The notes: generated from the sequence alone by a model not told the origin. A stretch of 64,000 nt of DNA from Strigamia acuminata (GCA_949358305.1 OX442317.1:5894186-5958185); one strand, 5' to 3'; positions 43,902-56,150 are shown, counted from the stretch's first letter. Numbers and translations: made by a program.

Positions 43902-46900
43902 TACACGTCATCGTATAATCCATTCGGCGCTTTCGCAACGATGATCGTCAATGGCTCCTAAAGGAAAATCATTATTTTGTTAATTATTTAATTTATTAAT
44001 TATTTGATGGCATTTACCAGGGTTTGTTTAGCCGCTTCCCGCATTATGCCGTGCGCTTGCGATAAAGTGATGTCGATCATACTGCAGCCATTGATCCACA
44101 TTATTTGGTCACCGTTATTTATCACACCTGGAATGAATTGTGAGATTAAAAAAAAATTCTAAATAAAAATAAAATTAATTATTTTTATTTTTTACCGTGT
44201 TTGTAGATTTCGCCGCCTTCTCGGACTCCGCCAACGATGATTCTACCACCGAGTTGGGAGCCGTAACCGCCTTCGATTTTGACGTCCATTGCGTTGGCCT
44301 TTCATAAAGTAATTTACGTAAATTAATAATACAAAGTTGGAAGGGTAAAAAATAAATTACTTTTGGTATTGAATACATTTTGACTTCTCTTCGTGCGATT
44401 TGGGTTTTCGTAAACTGTTCAAAAAACAAAAAATTAATTTTAATTCAATTCAATTCAATTTTATTTTATTTATACCAATTTTAACGGGTTAAAATCCTCG
44501 ACTAAGATATCTTTACTTCTCGGCAAGTCTTCGATAATTATTGGACTAAAGAAAACATCTTTTTTACATTTATTTTCCCCTAGGTTTTGAAAAACTCACC
44601 AATCGTGGTACGACGCCATTGAAAAAGGCTTAGTTTTAACGACGTTGCGCAGTCCCGGTGCAGGTATGTCGCTTTTAACCTGTATTTTCACCTTATTTCT
44701 CTCGAAATCCGGGATCCCATTCACCGTCCCTTCCTTCACTCCGTTTGTGTGAATGAAAGCCATCGATCTCGTGGGACCGTTGTGAATCACTATGTCACTT
44801 TTCGTTTGGTTCGTCTTATTCCCCGCTTTCGAATTCCAATCGTCACTCAATCTTCCGCCATTTTGGAGAATTTTATTGCTCAATTCCCGCACTCTGTCAC
44901 CACTCGCAGCCACTTTTGGTCCGAATTTAGCACCGAATTTCTCACTTTCCGTCACACTGCCAGTCATCGTTGCCGGTACGAATCGATTTTCTCGTATCCA
45001 GTGACTATTACTATTAGAGAAATCACTCGCAGTCGACGCCGTTGAGTTACTCGAATGCCCATTCTCCATTTTCTTCGTTGCGGCGACTTTGACCGGCGGA
45101 TTTTGCAGGAATCCGATTTTTCTCGGCTGTTTGCTGTTTTGATACGTTCCGATGGTGACCAACGGTTTTGTTCTCGGAAAGAAGAATTCCGGCGGTTTTG
45201 GAACTTCGTATTTGCTGTCGGTTATGTTTGACGGTTGTGGCGATCGTCTTGGCGATCTTTCGGGCGATTTTTGGGACGTGTAAACTCCAGGTTCTAAGTC
45301 GGGACCGACGTCGATGTAGAGAACTGCGTTCGCGTTAGATGGCGGTTCGATCACGCTGTTTACTTCGGTGTATTCTTCCGTTTCTTCCGTCACGCTTTTG
45401 GTGGTTTTTGTAGTCACCTGTCTCATTTTTGGGAATCGAAAATTCGACTTTGCCTCGTTTTCGCTTTCCCAGCCTTGAGGTGGCGGCAAGATGTTGTTGG
45501 TGTTTTCTTCCGAGTCCGACATCATTTTGTGAACTCGCTTGAATTCTTCAATGAGTAAATCTGCGATCAAAATCGATATTTTTCGTCAATTTTTCGTTTC
45601 AGTCTTTGCGATAATACTTGTACTTACCGTGTTGTTGTCTCTTGTGGAGATCTTCAACGTTTTTCGTGGGAAACGTTTTAGCATCTAAATAATAATTTTT
45701 AAATTAATTTAAAAAAAAAATTGTTATTATTATTTTTTTACTTTTATTTTTGTTGTTGGTTTTTTTAGTCGCTAATCTGTCGCCATTTTCGTGCACGGGT
45801 TCGTCTTGGGGCATCGGTGGCGGCTGCGGATGGAAATTTCCAATTGCAGCCGCTTCTTTCCAAATATTCCCCAACTTGATTGACAGCTGTAAGTGAAATA
45901 TTAATCAAAAAACAATGTAGTACAGAATGTGATTTAATTCGTACCATTTTGGCTGGATTTTCGTCTTCTGACATCTCGCTGGTCGGTGTTTGTGTTTCGG
46001 CATCCCGTCTTTGCTTGTCTTCTTCTTGCGCGTCCAGTTTCTCCGTGTCCTCGGCCACTTTCCTGATACTCTCGATAACATCGTCGTCACTTTCTTCCGG
46101 CAAATCGTCCTGGTCTTGGTGCACGTCCACAGTGGTGACCACACGTTTGATTTGCGTCACAGTCTCCGAAAACTTCCTTTCTTCGCGCACCGTTTCAGTC
46201 TCGTTCTCGTCCGTCTGCATCGTTTCGTGTATTTCTTCCTCTTCGGTCACTGTCTCGTTCTGGATGATCTCCTCCGTCTCTTCCGTCGTAATGTTCAGTA
46301 TTTTATCTCCCGAATGTCTATATCAAGTAAAATTACCTCACTTTATTTGCGTCAGTTTTGCTCGTACGCGATAAGATTATTTGTCATTTAATTAACGGAT
46401 TTATTCGGGGAAACGATAAGGTTTTGTGAGATCACAAGTTAGGGCTAAATATTAAATTGTGTGACGTTGAATGATTTTTAGAATAATATTATTACCTGTC
46501 TTGTGCTAATTCTTCTTGAACGGCTGGCAATTTTGCTTTGTTTATGTCTTCGTTGATTATGTCACCGTTGATAGACGAGCTGGAACTGTTATACCCTGAA
46601 GATTCTCCAGGAAACAAGTCCCGAGCCTAGATTCGGGGATTAATTAATAAACAAAAATTATGCCATGACATAAGGCCGATAAGATGTAACGTGCGATAAG
46701 CGCGGAAAAGCAACAAAGATTAAATGAAAAGTGGCCGTATAAAACGTCAGAGACACACCCTGGTTTTTATGATAAATAAAAGCACTTACCGCTCCTTTGC
46801 GAATTAAAAGCTCGAGCTTGTGCTGCGATTTGAGATATTTTACTGCCTGCAAGAATTCAAACAAAAGGTTGGAACGTGAGACGGGGTTGAAATTGAACAC

Positions 46901-47335
46901 GAGTTCCTGGAAATTTGCTTATTACTTACATCTTGAAATTCGACGTTGCTGAAATCCAAAGAGTTAACTTGCACAATTTGATCTCCAACGTGCAAACCCA
47001 CTTGCTGCGCCAATCCGCCATCTTTGATGGACTGGACAAACAGACCCGGCCTTTCTTTGGGGCCTTTGCAGATACTAAAATTTGAGATTTGAGATTTTAC
47101 TTTTTATTGTGCCAATTTAAATTCTATTACTCGCCTGCACCCTAATCCAGAATGGCCATCCATGTCAACAAATATTTTCATTTCGATACCTTCGCCTATT
47201 AAAGGTGAACTCTCCAAAGACGTTTTCTAAGCATAAATATAGACATGATAAATAATGATAAATAAATAAATAAATAGTATTTATTTATGCAAAGATCAGG
47301 TGGTGTTTGGAACAGCGCTTCTGAACCGGTATCAT

Positions 47336-47374
<39 letters not shown>

Positions 47375-50300
47375 TCAAATTTCATAACTCAAGATTGAGT
47401 ACATCATCTAATTATTCTTTTTCTATCTTTTCTTTCTGCTTGCTAGTGATAACCAGCCTTTACGGACTGGTATCGTTACGTTACTCTACTAAGCCTAACG
47501 TATTTCCGCCATTACAGCGTTTGCAGCAGGTACTTTTTCCTTATAAAAATCCTCGTTAAGCCGAAAAGTATAGTGGAAAACTTATAACTCTACCGGAACT
47601 TACACTATAACGAATTAAAACGGCCACAAGTTTGAATTGTAGCCGCCCTCAAATAGTAGCCGCGGCTGGGAGCGGCTAGTTGAAATAAGAGTCGCGGCTA
47701 TTAGAGGGTTTGCGGGATGCATTTTTCCCTTATTTTTCTCTACGTTACACTATTTTAGTGCCATATCGTAAGTGAAAAATCTTTAGTGTATCGTTTTCAA
47801 CACTAAATTAAAATATAGCGCAGCCAATCAGAATTGAGAACACTATATTGTTAGCTCCGCTCATTGCAAATGGCGATTATTTTGTTGTCCCGATCAAACA
47901 CATCAGTCATAGTTACGTAGATTGAATGACAAGTGAGGCCTAAAATTGAATTTTAGGCCCAAAACCATACTTTATAGGCATAATAATGGAATTTTATGCA
48001 GAAATTTGCACATTTATGCCCCCAAGTTAAATTTTTAGGTCCAAAATTACTAACTGTCAGTAGTTGGCTGAAATAGTGTAGTGATAAGGGCAAAGTGCAG
48101 CCCGCAAAAGCTTAATTTATCATTTTTCCCTTACACTATTTTTATACCGTATAGTGTTTAATTGTAAGGGAAAAATGCATCCCGCAAACTCTCTATTATT
48201 GCGGACAGTATATACAGTATGATCTTTGCGTTTCAACGGTAAAGCGGCGAACCGGCACTTTGAGAAGCGCTATGGTTGAGAAAATGTCTACCTTTGAGTC
48301 TGGGGTTTGGTCAACAAATTTCCACGTTAGTTCATCGTCTTTGTGACTAGAATTTATAGGAAACAAAAATTAGATAAAGTTGTTTGAGAATGATTAAGAT
48401 AGAAGAACATGCTTAGAAATAGGTAAGATAGTAGGAGAGGTTGGAGAAGAACGTCCAGATATTGGCGGAATAGTAGTTGGCGATTCATCAGTTAGAACTT
48501 CGTGCCTAGAATAGAATATAGAAGTGGCAAAGATATAAGAGACAATGATAATGATGGCTGGAATTGTCAACAGTTGTCTGGGCTATTATTATTTTTTAAT
48601 TGACAGCAAATAAATTATTTTTGAGTGAGTGGAGTTTTTTTAGGGTGCAGGATTAAAAATGCTGATAGGTTATTTGACATTGCAACAAAAACGGGGGCGG
48701 ATCCAGCACGCATTGGGGCCATGACCACTCACTTGAGCAACGGAAAAAAATCTATTTTTAAGCCTAAAGGTTGATTTTTTTAATCAAAATATCCAATTTT
48801 GGACCAAAACATCCAATTTTTGACCAAAACATCCAATTTTTGACCAAAACATCCAATTTTTGACCAAAATCATCCAATTTTTGACCAAAACATCCAATTT
48901 TTGACCAAAATCATCCAATTTTTTACTAAAATCATCATATTTTGGACCAACATCATCCAATTTTGGACCAAAACATCCAATTTTTGACCAAAACATCCAA
49001 TTTTTGACCAAAATCATCCAATTTTTGACCAAAACATCCAATTTTTGACCAAAATCATCCAATTTTTTACTAAAATCATCATATTTTGGACCAACATCAT
49101 CCAATTTCGGACCAAAACATCCAATTTCGGACCAAAAACATCCAATTTTGGACCAAAACATCCAATTTTTGACCAAAACATCCAATTTTTGACCAAAATC
49201 ATCCAATTTTTGACCAAAACATCCAATTTTTGACCAAAATCATCCAATTTTTTACTAAAATCATCATATTTTGGACCAACATCATCCAATTTCGGACCAA
49301 AACATCCAATTTCGTACCAAAAACATCCAATTTTGGACCAAAAACATCCAATTTTGGACCAAAATCTCCAATTTTGGACCAAAACATCCAATTTTGGACC
49401 AAAAACATCCAATTTTGGACCAAAAACATCCAATTTTCGGCCAAAACATCCAAATTTTGACCAAAAACATCCAATTTTAGTTTGTTAAAAAATTGAATCA
49501 AAATGGCCACCCTCTTGTACGTTTTCTGGATCCACCCCTGGCAGCAAAAATGCAACATTTTATCTAAGCTATAACCGTATCTTTTTTAAACATCCATAAA
49601 TATAAAAACATCAAATTTAATGTGCTATAAATTATATTTATCTTGCAACTTACTCTTTGACTGGAACCAGTCCAACTCCTAAAGAGTAAAAATAAAATAA
49701 AAAGTTTAATACGTTTGTTTTATAACGTATTAAAAAACGATTGAATGGGTCGATGAACTCACGTTTAATAAGCAAAGTCAAGTCATTGATAATGCGAAAT
49801 AAGTTGAGAACTTCTTTATGGATACAGTTTTGTAATGAACAACCATTCACCCTTAAAATTTCATCTCCAACCTATTAAAAATAAAGAAGATATAGATACA
49901 CTTAATAAGGGAGGGCTTGATAATATATAATTCATTGTTGCATGTCTTAGTTTTATACTTAATGACACCATGCATGAAACATTATTGCATTTTTTGGTTT
50001 TGTCTTCACTAATTTCGAGTTTCGATCCAGTAGTTCGGATGTTTTTATGTGCTATGTAATTTTACTCATGTTTTAGGTCATTTATACCAATTTCATATTG
50101 GAACAATGATTTCTTTTATTATCAAATTCATATAACTGGGCCATCAAACCGTAATTATATATTTTGGGTTCATTTTTATTAAAAAAAAAAATTTGATATA
50201 TTTTTTGTATTGGAAATGAGGCTCGAGTTGTTACATTATACGCATTGTTGATGGTCCAAAAATGTATTGTAAGTAGATTGTTATCTCGATATACAAGTAC

Positions 50301-52208
50301 AAGAATTTCAATTCTTTTCTTATTTTACAGAATGAAAAACTGAATGAAAATTGCAATTTCAACGAGTCAATAGCCTCAAATAGAAAAACAGTTATTATAA
50401 AGCTAGGTTTATTTACATAATGATAATTATTAATCATATATTATTAAAATATAATATATATAAATTTTGCGGTCATAAATTTATGTTATTGAGGATTGTG
50501 TTGGCCACTTATGAACTCAACAGCTTATATTCCTATGAATTACAAGTCTTGTATGAATGCATCATTTGCATGGTTGGTAGCATAATGGATAGTTGGCATT
50601 TTTCATGTATACAATAGGGATTATGGATTTGCTACACTTGAAATAATTTTTGTGCTTTAGTCGGGCTGTAAACTACAGTCCAAAGTGATTTTAATGACAT
50701 TAACGACGCTCCAAACTACAAACGATAAATCAAAACCACACGTCTTTCGATCAAACGATTATCTTCATTTATTGTCATAAAAGAAATCGCACATCGAGAT
50801 AGATAAGTATATACGCAGTTTTGCGTACAATATACATGACAAAAGCAACGTGACAAGATGTGCTAAAAACGTCGGAAATCACGTTACAGTTTGATTGTCA
50901 TTTTGGAGCGCCGTAAATGATTTCGACATACCTTTAGGCCTTGCATTTCTGATTCTGATCCAGGATCCACCTCTGATATGAATATTCCAATTCCATGCTC
51001 TTTCCCTGTTTACAAAACAAGAGATATTATTGTTATTAATATTTTTTTTTCAACAACTTTTCACTGTATTGCACAACACCTCTTTCCTATTTGATTCGAT
51101 TGCTACACATAAGCCTAGTTTTAGCGAGGATTTACGGTTGAATGGATCAACTGTATAATAGTTATTTTCTTCGTTTAAATTAAGTGGTAAAATTGTTAGA
51201 ATTAACGTCTTGGGAGAAAAGGGGGTTGATTAATTTATATTATAATGTTGATGGGTAAAAATATTAATTTTAAAAGCAGATAAATATAAATCAGATAATA
51301 AATGCACTTTCGTTTGGTTTGTTACATTCGTCTATTGTCTAGTGTCACTTTAAGGAAGTGAATGTCTGCAACTTCAATTGCAAAACTTTCCCCTTTATAA
51401 AAATCAGACACAAATTATTAATAACTAATATTGACAGCAACGAGGTAAAACCTTGAGTATAATTTAAGGCGATAACGATAAAAAAAGATAAGTTTTTATA
51501 CTTCTGTTTCGTATGCGTATCTTTGATGTTTGTATTTTAAAGGATTAAAATTGACAAATAAAAATAAAAAGTTAGTTGGATCTTCATTTTTATTTTTATT
51601 TTATTTAATAATATTTTACATTACCTCCACGAATTGAAAATCCTAAAGTTTTCACTCCTCTTCGTCGTTGCAAGTGAACGAGTTTGGTTTTGTGGAGACT
51701 AGTCGGATTTATCATTGAACAATTGCTTCTGAAAAACACAAAAACAAACACTTCTTTTATTTCCTGACTGTCTATAAGCTTAATTTAATCACGCTTGGCT
51801 GTTTTTTATTTTTATTTTTCTTTATATTTTACTTTTTAGGTCAATAAACAGTGGAAGGAATTTGTAACGGGTTCTTGAATAACCGGAAGAGACAGCTGGG
51901 ATCCACGACGGTGAGAAAGAGTGACAATTTTCATAAGCTTGCATGAAAAGTCAGTGATAAACGTTGCTCTACTTATTTCTGCTCGTTATTAACAGGTATT
52001 ACACTTCCATTTATGCAATATTTATAACCCACATCCACTTCCTAATTATTATTAACAAGAAAAAAAAATTTAATTTAAATTCCATTTGTCCAGAATGGAA
52101 AAATTAATCTTCCCAACACTCAATAAAGAAAAAAAAAAAATTGCACGTTTTCAACGAAAAAATCAAATTGAAATTCACATTTGTTTTCACTCACCTTGTG
52201 TCATCCAT
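43902..52208 (-). CDS. USH1C: harmonin (USH1C)-like triple-PDZ scaffold
   Basis: Scaffold for cadherin-based protrusion links. Exon 1 (52,195-52,208) encodes MDDTR and splices to SNCSMINPTSLHKTKLVHL. PDZ1: GVKTLGFSIRGG, GIGIFISEVDPGSESEMQGL, VGDEILRVNGCSLQN (about 49.76-51.73 kb), then VGLVPVK and KDDELTWKFVDQTPDSK, equivalent to harmonin's PDZ1-PDZ2 linker. PDZ2: MDGHSGLGC, RPGLFVQSIKDGGLAQQVGL, VGDQIVQVNSLDFSNVEF (46.8-47.2 kb). A long acidic region (45.8-46.3 kb) and a Pro/Ser-rich part (44.6-45.6 kb) follow. PDZ3: IEGGYGSQLGGRIIVGGVRE, NNGDQIMWINGCSM, ending APNGLYDDV at 43,902. The N-terminal harmonin homology domain seems absent: an in-frame stop lies just upstream of this ATG. Introns around 47.3-49.6 kb contain a MITE-like element and a 20-bp repeat. 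A further exon near 48,440-48,507 (Ser/Pro-rich) is possible. Confidence 0.85.
47336..47375. repeat. (ttta)n microsatellite in a harmonin intron
   Basis: About nine copies of a tttatta/ttta tetranucleotide repeat; a shorter aaat run precedes it at 47,255-47,290. Confidence 0.85.
47700..48196. mobile_element. MITE-like element with 33-bp terminal inverted repeats
   Basis: Left end 47,700-47,732 (attagagggtttgcgggatg then catttttccctta) and right end 48,165-48,196 (taagggaaaaatgcatcccg then caaactctctatt) are reverse complements apart from about two mismatches. The body is about 500 bp with no coding potential and holds smaller palindromic echoes (cattacac..., tttttcccttacactat near 48,123). 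It lies in a harmonin intron; the weaker similarity just outside the ends (gccgcggctatt against aataattgcgg) may mark the true borders slightly further out. Confidence 0.82.
48785..49480. repeat. 20-bp minisatellite in a harmonin intron
   Basis: About 33 copies of catccaatttttgaccaaaa and variants (attttggacc, atttcggacc, attttttactaaaa). Blocks of several variant units recur at a spacing of about 110-185 bp, so block duplication occurred. Long open frames on both strands through it (repeated WSKIGCF- or NIQFWTK-like peptides) are by-products of a 20-bp period without stops and are not genes. Confidence 0.92.
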
Positions 52209-53100
52209 AAAAACATTTCATTGGACAGTTTGGTTGATTCTTTGGTGTGTCTTACGAGTTGCCGGGTGTGTTTTTCTAGTGTTAATTTCCACACAAGTTC
52301 ATTGTAGCAGGTGAGAACTTACTATGAAGTAGAAAGAAACTCCAGGTGTTTACTGGAGTAATAAGTGGCTAGCCTCTAACAGGACATATTTTTTTTACAT
52401 TTTTATTCTCCACTTTTTAATACATAAGGTAGTAAAGTCCTTGCAGCTCAAACTGTCGAGATAAGATTGGAAATGATGACTCGAACAATCGATTAGAAAA
52501 CAAAAAAAATGGAAATAATTATTTTGGATTTTGAGTAAGACTTTGGTTTTTGAATATCTCTTCCCTCGTAACTTGATGATGGACTCTACTCCGGATGTTT
52601 CGTAGTACGCTTGAGAGATTCTGTTCTATTCATTGGACCTTGGCTCACAATGGGGCAAATTCCATCCTGTGTATCATCGAATTTCCTCATACATATCATG
52701 TGTGTTAAGGTTGACCCAAAAATGACCTCTAGTGACAAAAATGGTTACCTATTATTGCGGCGCCCGCAACAGAGGCCTAATATTTTACGAAAGGTAGGCC
52801 TTTTGGGGTATGTGGTGTTATTTTGCCACCAAATCAATAAAAATGGAAGAAAAAAATATTTATAAATGAAAAAGAAGGCCCAAAATGGCTGATTTGTTCT
52901 ACAAACATTACTCTGGCGTGCTGATAGTCAATCTTTCAATGTGTTTTCTTGTTGTTAATATGTATTTGTACAGTCATAATTGATAGTTGTAATTTGTTTC
53001 AATTTATTTCAAGCATTTGTGGTAAGTTATCATTTGGTATTTTACACTTAGTTGCAATTAAAGTGGAAATATGAAATCTGCAATATTTGTATTTTGTTTT
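52209..53100. other. intergenic between harmonin and GPCR
   Basis: Harmonin 5' flank and GPCR 3' flank (both minus). An 84-codon plus frame at 52,611-52,865 (start MRDSVLFIGPWLTMGQIPSC) shows no domain I know; it could be transposon debris. Otherwise AT-rich. Confidence 0.35.
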
Positions 53101-54447
53101 TCATGTCAAAAAACTGACTCTGCTTCTTTCTTGACTATTTAGTTGGAAAAGTTCTCTGTACGCTTGCGAATAACTATTACTGCACAGAACGTATATGAAT
53201 GGATTGCAGCAACTACTCAGCCATAGAAGAACTTCACCTACGGTGAGTGCTATGGGGTTTTCTCGCATCGAAGGAATCATAAGGATGATGAAATTTGGTA
53301 AGAAAAACACGAGGAAAGAACAGTAGGACATCACAAGTACTCTTGTCACGTTCATTTCCCTCTGTCTTTTGCGGTTTGATATTGAACCCGTGGAACTAGC
53401 ATCAATCAAATAATCCAAAATGAGTACAAGTGAAATAAAAAGGTATACCGTATTTTGCGGACGATAAAACGCACCCCAAATTTATCAGTCAATTTTATAA
53501 AAAAATATTTTTTGGACCAAAAGACCACAAAGACACAATTTTTCTAAAAAAAAATAATTTTATTTTTAATTATTATTTTTATAATTCCCCGATTTATTTT
53601 CGGACTATAAGACGTGACCCAAATTTTGGTCGATTTTTCAACGTAAAAAAGTGGTTTTACGGTCCGCAAAATACGATATATTTTTTCTGTTGATTTACTT
53701 ACTCAGAAGTGGCAGGAAATTTTCTATTTCCCTTAAATATTGACACAAATACCGCAATATACGCGGAAGTGATGATAAGCAGTGGCAATACGAACCCAAA
53801 AAAGCCCAAAAACACTTTTGGTGACTTAATTTCTTCGACCAGACGACAGAACGGTGTACCGACATTATTTTCCCATTTGCCCCATAGTCCACTCAAGGGC
53901 ACCGACCAAATACCGTAGCTGTAGACCCACACCAAGAGAATTATGATAATTGTTCCGTTTTTTGTAAACAGCTTCTGGTACGTCTCGTTATGGACCACCA
54001 ACAAAAATCTAGAAAATCATTAAGTAATTGATCACTTTTGCTCATTTTGTGCGTACCTGTTGATGGCAATCGCGACCATGGTCGTCAACGAAACGGTCAC
54101 ATTGCCGTAAAAGAAAAAGAGGAAAATTCCGCACGACAAGTTGGGTCTTCCAATGATCATTGCAGCGCGCATGGGCATGACAAAGATGCAAAAAGCAGCA
54201 TCTGCAAAGCTGAGATTGACAACAAGAGCTGTTGTTGACGTTCGAAGTTTTCTACATTTGGCCAAAGCGGCAATTGTAACAAAATTCCCTTCAAAAATAT
54301 AATTAAAATTAATTTGAATTAAATTTTTTTTTTTTTTGGGTTTAAAACGTTACCTAGACATCCTACGGTAAGTAGAACAGAACATAAAGCAACCAGACAT
54401 ATTGCTTCAGAATGCAGTGGGAAGATAAGTTGGGTTTGGTTATTCAT
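53101..54447 (-). CDS. class A GPCR, Tre1/moody-like
   Basis: Seven-helix receptor at the plasma membrane. Start MNNQTQLIFPLHSE at 54,447. Exon 2 covers TM1-3 (TTALVVNLSFADAAFCIFVM; VSLTTMVAIAINR). Spliced to the next exon, the DRY position reads N-R-F (INR|FLLVVHNETYQKLF). Exon 3 holds TM4-5 (GTIIIILLVWVYSYGIWSVP; GFVLPLLIITSAYIAVFV). Exon 4 holds TM6-7 (VTRVLVMSYCSFLVFFLPNF; LLWLSSCCNPFIYVLCSNSY), with NPFIY for NPxxY, and ends ERSRVSFLT. An N in place of D/E in the DRY motif, together with the LWLSS..NP end, recalls the arthropod Tre1/moody group (germ-cell migration, blood-brain barrier); the ligand is unknown. The TM5-TM6 intron contains a MITE. Length about 380 aa. Confidence 0.8.
53444..53680. 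mobile_element. MITE with 'accgtattttgcggac' terminal repeats in a GPCR intron
   Basis: Left end 53,444-53,462 (tataccgtattttgcggac) and right end 53,662-53,680 (gtccgcaaaatacgatata) are inverted repeats with 18 of 19 matches. Inside, an echo (cggactataagacgtgaccc, about 53,603) resembles the left end after its first bases. The 'taccgtatttt.cggac.ataa' terminus resembles a widespread animal MITE group. About 237 bp, no coding capacity, confined to one intron. Confidence 0.85.
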
Positions 54448-55024
54448 TTGGAGAAATTTAAATAGAAGTGTTACCGGGTAATGCGTGTAGAAAAAATTGA
54501 TTTCTGAGAATTTGTTGTAATGGTTTGCTGATAACTGACCTCGGTGTTGATCCTGAACTATGGAGAGCGTGTACTAACTTTGTGAAATTGGGTTAGTTGT
54601 ATTTTGTTTAGACTTTAGAGAGTTGAGTCATTGTCACAAGAAAATTTGACGAAAAATGTTTACTTGTTTTCTGGAAGTCCCAGCACTTCTTCCTGGATAT
54701 TAATTAAAGTAACAGGAATAAGATCAACTTCCTTCAAAAAAAAAAAAGTTATATATATTTTTTTAAAGTTTTATTTATCACAAAATTATCTCAACTAATT
54801 CTATTTTTTTTTTTGTGAGTTAATACAGTGTGTTTAGTTTGGATAATTTGAAGATAATTACAAATCATAAAGAATTAGCTGTGATCATATATTTAACAAA
54901 ACAATAACTGGTACGGTATTTTGGTACCAATGGTACCAAAATATATTTGGTACCAATGGTACCAAAATATATTTGGTACCAATGGTATAAAAATACCATA
55001 CCAAAATACACACTATCAACTATA
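54448..55024. other. intergenic 5' of GPCR, with a ggtacc repeat
   Basis: No exon seen. At about 54,915-54,995 a unit of about 26 bp (tttggtaccaatggtaccaa plus aatata) is repeated about three times; the unit is itself nearly palindromic around ggtaccaatggtacc. Confidence 0.6.
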
Positions 55025-55049
55025 GTTCAGCTTATATTTGAACACTCAT

Positions 55050-55250
55050 GAAGACTCTTTGTAGGAGGCGCCTGGCATACTTCTCTGCCCGGCACCTCTC
55101 TCTGCCCGGCTCCATTCTCTGCTCGGTGCCCCTCTCCGCCTGGCATTCCTCTCTGCCCAGCGCCCCTCTCTGCCCGGCGCCTCTGGGCTGCAGCCCAGTT
55201 AGCCCAATGGTAAAGATGGCCCTGCCTGAGCCAATAGACCAACGGGTGAG
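55050..55250. repeat. GC-rich minisatellite-like insert
   Basis: A sharp GC island in AT-rich DNA: variants of a unit of about 18 bp, tctctgcccggcgcccc, are repeated about seven times (55,080-55,190), followed by a less repetitive tail. The sequence right after it (caataaatgtagaaatgatc, about 55,255) matches 61,470-61,530, where no such island exists, so the GC block looks inserted into one copy of a duplicated region. Confidence 0.75.
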
Positions 55251-55460
55251 GCGTCAATAAATGTAGAAATGATCAATGTTTGTTTTAATTAATATCTGTC
55301 TTTATTCTAGAGTTTTAAGCTAGTGTAGGACGGATGACAAAAGTTTTCAGTGGATTACGGCGATTTTATTGAGTTCATTTCAAATTAATTTGGTTGAACA
55401 GAAACAGTTATTTACATTCTGCGATTAGAGGACAAGGACATACCACACATTGGACTTGGT

Positions 55461-55695
55461 TTATAATGCATTTTGTACCTTCTGAACATAATTTGTTCTA
55501 GAAAACGAAAAAGAAAATGCATACCGGTAATTAATTAATCGATCTCTCATTTCTAATTCAAACTTTAATCTCTCTATTTGAACAAATATAACAAAACATA
55601 CGGCAGCAGTGACACTTCTTGCATCCATTCGAATCCATGTAGGATAAACAATTGTTTGGACACACTTCTTCCGGGGGACAAAATTTTCTTTTGTC
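55461..55695 (-). pseudogene. antistasin-like cysteine-rich gene, copy A (last exon only)
   Basis: Encodes the C-terminal cysteine-rich module CPPEEVCPNNCLSYMDSNGC followed by KKCHCCRMFCYIC, resembling antistasin-type protease inhibitor repeats, then a non-conserved tail to 55,461. The exons for the signal peptide and other cysteine modules are missing. Right after the codons for CPP, at about 55,682, the sequence jumps to one that in copy B lies upstream of the gene (about 60,980). This is best explained by an internal deletion of nearly 1 kb, leaving a headless relic. Confidence 0.65.
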
Positions 55696-55962
55696 AAATC
55701 ACAAACCAGTGTTTTGCGTCAATACAATGCGGTGAAGTGAATGATAATGATTACGGTATATTTTATTTTTTGAAAAAATTATTAGTATGTTTTAAATTTT
55801 GTTTTTGTTAAATAACATTTATTTTTATTTTGCAGTGATACACTTTAGGTCCACGACCTCGGCGTTTTTGATAATTCGCCAACAACCTATTAGGTAAAAT
55901 GATCGAGAAATCTTTGAACTTTCTTGTTATGCAATTTTATTTACAGATAGGCACTGCAAACA

Positions 55963-56150
55963 CTAAAAAAAATGGACGGGAAGAATTGGCAATTCTACTT
56001 ATCTATTGTTTGTATTCACTCGAAGAAGTTTGAATGCGGCGGGTGAACAATCCACTACGGATTCGGGTTTTGACGCTCTCGATGAATGGCTTAGGTTTTT
56101 CCGTCGAGAAATCTCTGTAGGGATATCTTTTGTGCAGAAAACAAACATCA
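55963..56150 (+). pseudogene. possible small secreted peptide relic, copy A
   Basis: From an ATG at 55,972 (MDGKNWQF) a hydrophobic leader-like stretch is followed, after a +1 frame slip, by RSLNAAGEQSTTDSGFDALD and EWLRFFRREISVGISFVQK. A matching reading occurs at 61,268-61,450. The frameshift indicates a broken copy; no known family recognised. The minus strand is also open over the same stretch, so coding strand is not certain. Confidence 0.35.

Noticed and set aside
45765-46391. Plus-strand Ser/Val/Cys-rich frames
   Set aside because: Antisense of the acidic harmonin exon.
48784-49560. Long open frames on both strands with WSKIGCF-like repeats
   Set aside because: They arise from a 20-bp tandem repeat lacking stops; both strands and several frames are open, which is not expected of a gene.
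55195-55255. tRNA gene
   Set aside because: Only a weak A-box-like string; no B box and no cloverleaf can be drawn.
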